Made by a program: the position numbers and the translations under genes. A stretch of 64,000 nt of DNA from Tritrichomonas musculus (lineage: Eukaryota > Parabasalia > Tritrichomonadida > Tritrichomonadidae), in NCBI GenBank assembly GCA_039105265.1, contig JAPFFF010000065.1, forward strand, positions 186,001 through 250,000, given 5' to 3'. Positions 54,714 to 62,480 of the stretch are shown in pieces. The notes beneath the pieces were generated by a model, which did not search any database, was not told the origin of the DNA, and saw nothing but the letters and a program-made list of their open reading frames with translations. Each line of letters starts with the position of its first letter. Positions within the stretch are counted from its first letter, which is position 1.

Positions 54714-55085
54714 ATGTCGCGTTCTGGAAATGACTTCAAAGAATTCCAAAAACAGCAAAAGCTAGCTATCAAAAATGCTCATGTTGAAATAGCCAATGCT
54801 ATTAAAGAGGTGATATTTCTGTTCAACCAAAAAATAATAAACTCGACATCATCTAATGTCTGCACCATCTATGACCCTTTGATACAAGCAAACATGAACA
54901 AGATTGCTGAAGCACTTACTCAAATGAATCTCACTACCTGCGAGGTTTTTCATAAAAAGATTCCTCAATCTCCAACACCAAAATCTATTGGCTTTCACGT
55001 GCCTATAGTGCCTGACTCGCAAGAGACACAAGAAGAAGATGATGAAGATGAACAAGAAGCTTCATCTCCAAAAGACAAGGAGTAA
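54714..55085 (+). CDS. 123-aa helical protein of unknown function
   Basis: Helical N-terminal two thirds (FKEFQKQQKLAIKNAHVEIA, NMNKIAEALTQMNL) and an acidic tail (QEEDDEDEQEASS). No recognisable domain. It is divergent from the AT-hook-like gene, 76 bp apart. Confidence 0.6.
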   Translation: MSRSGNDFKEFQKQQKLAIKNAHVEIANAIKEVIFLFNQKIINSTSSNVCTIYDPLIQANMNKIAEALTQMNLTTCEVFHKKIPQSPTPKSIGFHVPIVPDSQETQEEDDEDEQEASSPKDKE

Positions 55086-55162
55086 GAGTAAAAAAATAAT
55101 TACTTCTAATTTTAAGTTTTTTTATATATGTCTTTTTTGAAGTTTTTTTAATATGTCTTTTT

Positions 55163-55687
55163 TTATACTATGCAATATTTTAAGCATACATGATAATTAT
55201 TAACAAGCTCATTATATTCTTTATTATATACTTGTTTCAAGTCAATGACTACCTCTCCATTATCTTTAATAATCTTAATAGCATCTATTTTTCTTATTGG
55301 ATTGCTCTTAGCTGCACAACATCCAACATCTTCATTAAGTTGTACTTCAACCTCACTAACATGTAGTATTGCTTTGATGATGTTGCTAAGAGATTCAATA
55401 GGTACTATGATGCATTTCTTTGATATAATGTTAGCTAGTAGTGCTTTGTCTTGATTAAGTAGTATTTGTGCATATGCTTCAAGTATAACATTACGTACAT
55501 CTGGTTCAACTTCAACAGGTTCAGTTTGCACTCCAATGTCTCTTGTAATAACAATGTCTTCCTTGCCATCATCTCTCTTATTAATAATAATGTTGTTGTT
55601 GATGTTTGATGTAGATGATGCAGCTGCTGATGGTTCTAAAGATACATTTGCTTGAACTCCATTGGTTGTACCCCTCTTCTTAATCAT
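55163..55687 (-). CDS. Conserved Maverick orphan protein, 174 aa
   Basis: The C-terminal ~90 residues match the 189-aa protein of element 1 (16794-17363): SLSNIIKAILHVSEVEVQLN against TLMELIKLLTQADKVELIVN, an acidic loop with Cys, RKIDAIKIIKDNG and YNELVNNYHVCLKYCI. The N-terminal half is low-complexity Ser/Asn. Its conservation in two diverged elements shows a core role that is not yet identified. Confidence 0.7.
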   Translation of the reverse strand: MIKKRGTTNGVQANVSLEPSAAASSTSNINNNIIINKRDDGKEDIVITRDIGVQTEPVEVEPDVRNVILEAYAQILLNQDKALLANIISKKCIIVPIESLSNIIKAILHVSEVEVQLNEDVGCCAAKSNPIRKIDAIKIIKDNGEVVIDLKQVYNKEYNELVNNYHVCLKYCIV

Positions 55688-55708
55688 TTAGGTTGGGAAA
55701 AAATAGGC

Positions 55709-56155
55709 TTAAAGTACTAAGTCTAGCTGTTCTCCAATAAACATGTCAAATGACTCAATTTGATATTTCTGCTTGAGAGCATCGATTTTTGGTTTATGAC
55801 TTGTAGGAGCAGCTGCAATGGAGTAGTTGTAGTATTTGATTCCTTGATACTCTTGAGTGGTAGTGTTTCCATTTATGTAGAACTCTTCGAAATCTTCAGA
55901 TATTTTTCTCCTTGAGTTAGGCTTAATAAATATTGAGTCAAGATCAAGTTCTTTGAGCTTATCTGGATAAAATCTGTGGCACTTGTCTTTTATCTTGATT
56001 GAGACATAGAGTACTTTGCCTAAATAGCTCCATTCTCCTGCTTTCATTGGGTACTTGTCACAAAGTATCGAGAAATTACATTGTTTAGTATTTGGAGCAC
56101 ATTTTGCGCGAAGTTCATTGACATAGTCATAGACGTTTCTTGTTGTCATTTTCAT
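55709..56155 (-). CDS. Conserved Maverick orphan protein, 148 aa
   Basis: Homologue of the 151-aa protein of element 1 (15231-15686), sharing QCNFSILCDKYP, KVLYVSIKIKD, RRKIS and YKYYNYSI-type blocks over the whole length. No known domain. The start could be Met1 or Met3 (MKMTTRNVYDYVNEL). It adjoins the other conserved orphan gene in a minus-strand run. Confidence 0.75.
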   Translation of the reverse strand: MKMTTRNVYDYVNELRAKCAPNTKQCNFSILCDKYPMKAGEWSYLGKVLYVSIKIKDKCHRFYPDKLKELDLDSIFIKPNSRRKISEDFEEFYINGNTTTQEYQGIKYYNYSIAAAPTSHKPKIDALKQKYQIESFDMFIGEQLDLVL

Positions 56156-56179
56156 CTGGATAAAAAATTCAATAAAAAA

Positions 56180-56614
56180 TTAATATATGTTATTTTGGGT
56201 AAAGATATGTTGGGTAGGTCCATATCGAATATCTTGTTTATTATATTCTCTTGCTCTACCTTGCATTGGTGGTTTCTCAGGCTTCTTAAGATATTTTGGT
56301 AAGAGAGGTACTGGTTTATCTTTTTCACCTATATGTCGATAAAAACCACCATCTGTAATACTAACAGGAGGTTCACGAACAGGTTTGGTTATATGTTCTC
56401 GAGTATCTGGAAATCTAACAGGGTCCTCATGTTCAATAATCTGGGTAGGTGGTCGATTAATATATGGGTTGAAGGTTACAGAATAAGTATTAGTATTACT
56501 GAACACACCAAAATGTTGAAACTCTATGTCTTTATTTTTCATGGTAGCTTCATTATACATCATACCTTCTCTTCCAACAATCTCAGCATGTGGGCTTCTA
56601 TAATCATTCGACAT
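56180..56614 (-). CDS. 144-aa Pro/Arg-rich protein of unknown function
   Basis: Polar, with many Pro, Arg and Tyr (YINRPPTQIIEHEDPVRFPD, PKYLKKPEKPP). It looks extended or disordered. It lies between an orphan gene and the major capsid gene on the same strand, so a structural or cement role is possible but unproven. TTTATTTTATAG precedes the ATG. Confidence 0.6.
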   Translation of the reverse strand: MSNDYRSPHAEIVGREGMMYNEATMKNKDIEFQHFGVFSNTNTYSVTFNPYINRPPTQIIEHEDPVRFPDTREHITKPVREPPVSITDGGFYRHIGEKDKPVPLLPKYLKKPEKPPMQGRAREYNKQDIRYGPTQHIFTQNNIY

Positions 56615-56641
56615 TTTCTATAAAATAAAATATACATCTTT

Positions 56642-58324
56642 TTACTCAGGGGTTGTTAAATCATAAGGACCAATACGTACTGATGGTGGCATACCATTTG
56701 GTCTAATTAAGATACTAATTGATATATCTGTTAATAAGCATAATAATGGAGGTGTATCTACTTCCTGTCTAAATGGATTATCTGCCTTTTGACTACATAT
56801 CAATTCGAAGTTAATAGGTGCAAGACTTGAAAGACCTTGTTGATATGTTCCATCTGTTTCAGTAGGAAGACCTATGAAGAATGAGGACCTATCATTTGGA
56901 TAATAGCCTGTTGTGTTTTCATTATATTGATACTCATTCGCTAAACTTGCAATAACCTCTTTATTAAATCCATTTTGCTCTCCATTCATGTTCATTGCAT
57001 TCTGGCAATATTCGAGGAACTCTGGATACTTACCATTCGTACCAAATGCTTTAGCAGGAATATTATTGTAATTACCACAATTCATATGAAATGCTTCAAA
57101 CATAGGATTCTTGAAGTATGTCTTATGTGTATGCTTAAGTGGGAATAAGCAAAACATACTATCTACAAAATTAGGTGTAATAGTAATAGTTGCTTTATCT
57201 TGTTCATTATTAAGAGGTCTTGTACAAGTGTAAAATGACATAATCTGTGTTGGGAATGTAAGTGGATGTTGTGGGTTAGCATATCTTTGAACAAGTGCTG
57301 TATATACAGATTCATGAATACCAAAACAAGGTATAATACTCGCACATTCTTCAATGGAATAATCAACAACACTCCAAGTTCTCCAATCACTGTAAATAGT
57401 TCGGTCAACTCTTGCCTTAGTATTGTTAGCTCCTGCGACTTCATATGCTCCTCCATGATTTTCACCAACAGGTGGAAGATTCTTGGGGTCATTAATCTTA
57501 TCCATTGCTATTTTTTCGGTACTTGTCCACATCCATATTGGTTCTCCAATAGGTCGAAATTCATTGGTAATTTCATCAACATTGAAGTCTTTCATTATAT
57601 GTGGATTAGCAACCAAGCTCTTTTCAAAACCAACTGGACAATATACCATACCAGCTGTTGAAAAGTATAGACGTAATTCGATTTTACCTGCAAATGCTGG
57701 CAAGTACTTGATATTAGATAAAGGTAGGAATCGTCGCAAATCAATCTTTAATCTAATTGTTTCAGTGACAGAAGTCACATCTTTGTTAAGATTTGCAACA
57801 AAACCACATCTCCTTCCATGAGTATCATTCCAAATATCCTTATGTCTTGCTTTACTATATATATCAGCTCTTTTAGTAACTTCATTTGCACAACATGCAG
57901 TTAAAAAGGATTCTTCACATCCAAAGTTCTGGGTATAAAGCGTCATACCATTAGCTACAATTTCATACTTCTCAACAGCATCTCGAGCATCCTTAAAGCC
58001 AAACCATACCTTACCAAAATTATAACCACTGACATTTTCTAAATCACTTAGAATTGGCTTGTCTATTTTTATCATCACTTTCATATCTGCTCGAATAAAT
58101 CCATTATATATATCAGCAGTATTATGAGTATTAGGAGATATAATACATGTTGTATATGAACCACTCTTAATTGGTGGTGATGGTGAATATGAAGTTTGTG
58201 GATTTAATGAGTATGCCTTATTTGTATCACTAAGTGCTATGCAATTATCGACAACATCAAAGTAAGATGCAATCTGAGTACAAACCTCTGCTGAGGTTCT
58301 CATATAGGATTCCTTGTTAAGCAT
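56642..58324 (-). CDS. Major capsid protein (double jelly-roll), 560 aa
   Basis: Pattern-matches the 622-aa protein of element 1 through WFGFKDARDAVEKYEIVANG, the GCEESFLTACC block, DLRRFLPLSN, FAGKIELRLYFSTAGMVYC and the FPLKHTHKTYFKNPMFEAFH region near FPKHHNDLTVFENPVYQNCY of element 1. Beta-rich, no signal peptide, correct size for Maverick capsid proteins. It should build icosahedral capsomers. Neighbours are a small basic protein and a pVI-like protein. Confidence 0.82.
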   Translation of the reverse strand: MLNKESYMRTSAEVCTQIASYFDVVDNCIALSDTNKAYSLNPQTSYSPSPPIKSGSYTTCIISPNTHNTADIYNGFIRADMKVMIKIDKPILSDLENVSGYNFGKVWFGFKDARDAVEKYEIVANGMTLYTQNFGCEESFLTACCANEVTKRADIYSKARHKDIWNDTHGRRCGFVANLNKDVTSVTETIRLKIDLRRFLPLSNIKYLPAFAGKIELRLYFSTAGMVYCPVGFEKSLVANPHIMKDFNVDEITNEFRPIGEPIWMWTSTEKIAMDKINDPKNLPPVGENHGGAYEVAGANNTKARVDRTIYSDWRTWSVVDYSIEECASIIPCFGIHESVYTALVQRYANPQHPLTFPTQIMSFYTCTRPLNNEQDKATITITPNFVDSMFCLFPLKHTHKTYFKNPMFEAFHMNCGNYNNIPAKAFGTNGKYPEFLEYCQNAMNMNGEQNGFNKEVIASLANEYQYNENTTGYYPNDRSSFFIGLPTETDGTYQQGLSSLAPINFELICSQKADNPFRQEVDTPPLLCLLTDISISILIRPNGMPPSVRIGPYDLTTPE

Positions 58325-58341
58325 TTTAGATAGAAAAAAAT

Positions 58342-58893
58342 TTACATCATATCTTCAAAGATGCGATTTCTCCTACCAATAGGTCTCATAGGTATATATT
58401 GAGGTTGTTGTTCTTCTTCATATTGTTGTGGCGGTTCTTCAGGAACATACTGTTGTCTTGGTTTACTCATCCTTTTATCAACAACCTCCTTTATCATACG
58501 TCTCTGTTCTTTCTTCTCTCGACTTATCTTCATTTCTTCACCTAGTGATTTTAGCTGTTTTAGTATTTCCTCATTCACAGTAGGGTCATAAACTTGGCTT
58601 TGTTGAGTTTTTCGAGGTTTTGTAGGTTTTCGTGCAGCTTTCGAACTTATTGGCTTTCTTGGCTTTTCTTCAAGTTCCTCATGTTCTTCACTGTCTGAGT
58701 TTTCTTGAGTTTCTTCGTTATTTTCACTTTCTGAGTTTTCTTGATATTCTCGAGTTATTGGAGTTTTTCGCTGTTTTACAATATACTTGTCTTTGGTTTT
58801 TGTAGGTAAAACTTCCCAATCTGGGTCATCCCTTCCATTCAACCATTTATGAATAACTGCAAGTCTCTTAGAACCTGTTAGATGTTTTGACAT
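58342..58893 (-). CDS. 183-aa charged protein of unknown function
   Basis: The N-terminus (SKRLAVIHKWLNGRDDPDWE) forms a small basic helical motif. The middle is a Glu/Ser-rich acidic stretch, followed by basic Lys/Pro/Arg (AARKPTKPRKTQQ) and Pro/Gln/Tyr repeats. Next to the capsid gene, it may be a scaffold or DNA-binding virion protein. No family recognised. Confidence 0.6.
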   Translation of the reverse strand: MSKHLTGSKRLAVIHKWLNGRDDPDWEVLPTKTKDKYIVKQRKTPITREYQENSESENNEETQENSDSEEHEELEEKPRKPISSKAARKPTKPRKTQQSQVYDPTVNEEILKQLKSLGEEMKISREKKEQRRMIKEVVDKRMSKPRQQYVPEEPPQQYEEEQQPQYIPMRPIGRRNRIFEDMM

Positions 58894-58940
58894 TTAAAAT
58901 AAACAAAAAAGTCCAAAAATTTAGTTTTTTTGAGTTTTCA

Positions 58941-59396
58941 TTAGATGTAGGTTCTCGCCCGATTGTTGGTAGTAAAGTCACTCTCTTGTAATGATCTAGA
59001 CGAAAATGCTGGCTTTTCAAGAGGTGCTCCAACTGAATCACCTTTTGCAGATTTATTAATTGATGATAAGGCAGTTTTCACTTTTCCTTCTGGGACATAT
59101 TTTAATGCTGTGTCAGCTATATTTGCTATTTTATTTCTTGTACTATCGCTCAAGAAGCTTTCACCAAGACCTCTCGCAACTGAACCAATAACACCAGCAT
59201 GCTTGGTTAATCCACCTGCTGAAGCATCTAATAGTTTACTTGCAAGACCTCCCGAAAAACTATCTGCTGCTCCCATTAATAACTTACCGCCTAGTCCTAC
59301 TCCTCCTTTTATTATCTCTTGCCATGGAGAAAATTGTTGCTTTTTGGAATAATTTGGCTTCCAATAATCTTCTACTGAATGACGTTCAATTCCCAT
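58941..59396 (-). CDS. pVI-like minor virion protein candidate, 151 aa
   Basis: A Gly/Ala/Ser-rich hydrophobic core (GGVGLGGKLLMGAADSFSGG, KHAGVIGSVARGLGESF) flanked by polar ends. The composition and gene position (capsid neighbour, next to the ATPase) match membrane-active or capsid-lining proteins such as adenovirus pVI and their Maverick analogues. The 83-aa protein of element 1 is the likely counterpart. Confidence 0.55.
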   Translation of the reverse strand: MGIERHSVEDYWKPNYSKKQQFSPWQEIIKGGVGLGGKLLMGAADSFSGGLASKLLDASAGGLTKHAGVIGSVARGLGESFLSDSTRNKIANIADTALKYVPEGKVKTALSSINKSAKGDSVGAPLEKPAFSSRSLQESDFTTNNRARTYI

Positions 59397-59413
59397 TTTT
59401 AAAAAATAAAAAA

Positions 59414-60280
59414 TTATTCGAAATAGTACTTATTAGCAGAAATATTCATTACGAATTTTTCATGTGGTTCTTTATGTTGTAAGTATTCAGCTACTGTCTG
59501 CTTAGTATTTAATGAGTTATTAGTTTGTTGCAACAAGCTAGTAAAATCTTCCTCACTATATCCTGTATAACATATGATATCTGTTGCTAACCTTTTCGCA
59601 TTCATATGAACAAATCGAATAGTTTGGATAGCCATGATACATGTTAAATTATAGTGTCTTGTCTTGGTTAACAACTTGATAAATTCACTATTACCATTCT
59701 TTAATAAATCACTACCTGCACAATCATCTAGTATCAATAATGTGTTATATGGATATGATGATGTTTCATACTTGACTAACTTATTGGCTATATATATTAT
59801 TTTATCATTGAGCTCATTTAAATGATGCTTCTCAATGAGCCTCCTCATTTCGTCATTGGTCTCTTTCATTCGAGATAATACATATTTGACAATAGCATAA
59901 TACTTTATCTTTCTTCGAAGATGTCTTTTAAGATAACTCATTAATTCTCTTTCCTTTACATAATCGATTCTTGATTGTATCTGTTTATTAAGTGTTTCAG
60001 CTGTTTTATCCATTTTACCAGAGCTTGAGCAAAATATTATCTTTTGGTAGTATGGATGTTTAAACAACCTCTCTGTTATCATAATATGTCTCCATATCCA
60101 AAAACTTTTACCAGCACCTGGTTTACCAATTAAAAAGTATATACCATTTGTGCTAAAAGGATAATCAGGTGATAATGGTTTAATCAAAGCACCATCTATC
60201 TCTTTCATGTTCTTCCGTAAGGTCTCTTTAATCAATGTTTCTACTTTATTTATTAGTTCTGCACTTGGGGGTTCATCCAT
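59414..60280 (-). CDS. A32-like DNA-packaging ATPase (FtsK/HerA superfamily)
   Basis: A 288-aa protein. Walker A is GKPGAGKS (residues 52-59) and Walker B is NTLLILDDCAG. The segment ATDIICYTGYSEEDF follows, as in packaging ATPases of Mavericks and large DNA viruses. The counterpart in element 1 is at 15683-16627. All motifs are intact. The gene is in a tight minus-strand operon-like run with the integrase and capsid candidates. Confidence 0.9.
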   Translation of the reverse strand: MDEPPSAELINKVETLIKETLRKNMKEIDGALIKPLSPDYPFSTNGIYFLIGKPGAGKSFWIWRHIMITERLFKHPYYQKIIFCSSSGKMDKTAETLNKQIQSRIDYVKERELMSYLKRHLRRKIKYYAIVKYVLSRMKETNDEMRRLIEKHHLNELNDKIIYIANKLVKYETSSYPYNTLLILDDCAGSDLLKNGNSEFIKLLTKTRHYNLTCIMAIQTIRFVHMNAKRLATDIICYTGYSEEDFTSLLQQTNNSLNTKQTVAEYLQHKEPHEKFVMNISANKYYFE

Positions 60281-60290
60281 TTACAAATTT

Positions 60291-61445
60291 TTAAATGTAT
60301 TTCATAATTTTATCTGGTATTGGTTTGCCCTCAACCTTTTGACCTGCTTTAATTTGTCGTTCATAATTTTTCTTTTGTTCCAACCAATATTGTCTTTCTG
60401 CTGTACCAAGTACTAATGGATTACCTCTCCTTACATCTCTAATAGTTTGTCTAGCAAAGGCATCATCACCTTCGACTCCTTCCCATTTTAAATCATACTT
60501 ACCAGTATCTTCATCAAAGTTATATATTTTTTCAATAATACCTTCTTTACCTTCATTTAGTCTTTCAGCTACTTTAATCCTTTTGTCTCTTGTCCTTAAC
60601 AACCTATATCCAGGGAATGAACTAGTTGAACCATCTTTGGACTTGACCACAAACTGGTTACCTTTTTGTGAGTCAACTATATAAGACTCATTGGACAAAT
60701 TACTTCTTCTTTTACCAAATGGTTCTTTTTCGAGTACTAACCTGACCTTCTCACCTGGATTAAAATGGTATGGATTAATGCGTGCATTCTTTTGTATGTA
60801 CTTTATTTCATCCTCTGGAGTAATATCATTAGGTGCTTTATTATCTAAAGACCTATGAGGAGAGTTGTTATATATGTTGACCAAATCATGCATCTCCTTT
60901 GGTTGAATAAACCTATTTTCACCAATAGCATCTCTTATGGTTCTCATAAACCTATTAATAATGCCAAGTACATTATGGTTATTCTCAGTTGTTGTTCGGT
61001 ATTTTATGTTCTTCTCTCTCATGAAGTCTAAGACTGTTGATGATAAATATGCTGCATCCTCATCACTTGTTATCGAATATACATGAGGTACATCATTAAC
61101 AAATTTATGAAGTGCTGTTAATACTTCTCTTGCTCCTTTACCATTCATAGGATATGCATATGCTTTTCTGGTGTTGATATTGATGAACATTAGATAATTC
61201 AACCCACCTGCCTCTTTATTATTAATGAAGGTATCCATTTGATAACCATGAGGATGTTTGGATACAATAGGTATAAATTGTGCTTTAGGTACTCTCTTAT
61301 CATGTACTACTCTTTCATCAAAGTATTTCTTTGCTTCTTCTTCATTTAGATTCTCTTGTTTTGCCATGCTAAGGTATTTGTCCAAGGTCTTCCATTTAGC
61401 TTTGTTGTATAATTTTTCATATGGGCTTGGTTCTTCTTTACTCAT
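60291..61445 (-). CDS. Maverick integrase with chromodomain
   Basis: A 384-aa protein. The catalytic region carries Asp71 (YQMDTFI), Asp128 (ITSDEDAAY) and, exactly 35 residues later, Asn164 (GIINRFMRTIRD) where the third acid is expected. A small beta-barrel-like segment follows (PGEKVRLVLEKEPFG ... FPGYRLLRT), then a chromodomain-like end (GIIEKIYNFDEDTGKYDLKW, EGVEGDDAF). Chromodomains bind methylated histone tails and can steer integration to heterochromatin. The start gives 384 aa and the stop is 10 bp from the ATPase start. Confidence 0.88.
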   Translation of the reverse strand: MSKEEPSPYEKLYNKAKWKTLDKYLSMAKQENLNEEEAKKYFDERVVHDKRVPKAQFIPIVSKHPHGYQMDTFINNKEAGGLNYLMFININTRKAYAYPMNGKGAREVLTALHKFVNDVPHVYSITSDEDAAYLSSTVLDFMREKNIKYRTTTENNHNVLGIINRFMRTIRDAIGENRFIQPKEMHDLVNIYNNSPHRSLDNKAPNDITPEDEIKYIQKNARINPYHFNPGEKVRLVLEKEPFGKRRSNLSNESYIVDSQKGNQFVVKSKDGSTSSFPGYRLLRTRDKRIKVAERLNEGKEGIIEKIYNFDEDTGKYDLKWEGVEGDDAFARQTIRDVRRGNPLVLGTAERQYWLEQKKNYERQIKAGQKVEGKPIPDKIMKYI

Positions 61446-61451
61446 TTATTT

Positions 61452-62456
61452 TTAAATAAACATCTTATCGTATTGAAGGAATTGCATTTCGATAACAAAT
61501 GAATCTTTAGGAGGTAGTTTGGTTGGACAATTATAATGTGCATCACTATAGAAGTCTATCCAAAACCTTTGGTCCATTGAGTTTAACTTGAAGTACTTAA
61601 TCGGACTATATTCAACATCACTATCTCCAATATAGTTATGTAATGCTTGTTCACCAATAGATGAATATATTTTACATGGATGTCTGTCCCATACATTATC
61701 AAATACCAACCTCTTACTTAAAGTTGAATACTTCTTAGGGTTATTTTGATAAGCTCCTGTGCCTATATTAAACACATCTGCAAAGTCCTCATTCCAATCA
61801 CCAATTTGGAAAAAATTGATAAATTGGCTTGAATCTTCCTCTTTATTATCATTATTTTTAGTATATATAATTTCATGAAAACCATCTTTATCATAATATC
61901 CATCTGTTTGTATATCTCGATATGCAATTAATGAATCATTTTGGGAAAATGCATGTCCATATTCTCCATGCATAGCTATCCAAGATTTCATCGCGGTGTT
62001 GACAGCATCAAAGAACCCTCTTAAGTCCCCTTCCTCTGACACCCAATCAATAACATCAAAATTTGCTATCCATTTCCAAGTAGGCTCTTTTTCATATTCT
62101 ACTTTGAGTTGGTCCTGGTAGAATTTATCAAGTAGTTCTTGAGTTAAAATAGGGTCGTTTATATTTCCTCCATGTAAAACAAAGTAGGATTTTTGAACTT
62201 TAAATATAGTCACATTAAATTCTAATTTGCGTCTTCTCTTAATGATATGCGCTGAACGAACACCAACAATAGATTCCCCTTTGTTTGCAGTTGACCATTC
62301 TGGTGGGAAATTAAACCAATACCTATTAAACTTAGCTTTATCATGTTGAGCATCCTCAAGGAAGTAGGCTGTTTCGATTGGAAGAGGTGTATTACCATCA
62401 TTAACTATATTATCTCGATTAGGATATAAAGTGTTAACACTTGGTGGTAATTCCAT
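61452..62456 (-). CDS. Candidate penton/minor capsid protein, 334 aa
   Basis: A beta-rich protein without enzyme motifs. It ends FWIDFYSDAHYNCP then LPPKDSFVIEMQFLQY, a strand-turn-strand close like that of single jelly-roll minor capsid proteins. Length fits Maverick penton proteins (about 250-350 aa). It lies between the protease and integrase genes. Either this or the 246-aa protein (47948-48688) may be the penton, and both could have jelly rolls. Confidence 0.45.
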   Translation of the reverse strand: MELPPSVNTLYPNRDNIVNDGNTPLPIETAYFLEDAQHDKAKFNRYWFNFPPEWSTANKGESIVGVRSAHIIKRRRKLEFNVTIFKVQKSYFVLHGGNINDPILTQELLDKFYQDQLKVEYEKEPTWKWIANFDVIDWVSEEGDLRGFFDAVNTAMKSWIAMHGEYGHAFSQNDSLIAYRDIQTDGYYDKDGFHEIIYTKNNDNKEEDSSQFINFFQIGDWNEDFADVFNIGTGAYQNNPKKYSTLSKRLVFDNVWDRHPCKIYSSIGEQALHNYIGDSDVEYSPIKYFKLNSMDQRFWIDFYSDAHYNCPTKLPPKDSFVIEMQFLQYDKMFI

Positions 62457-62480
62457 TTCGAGTTGAATAAAAAGTCTTTA

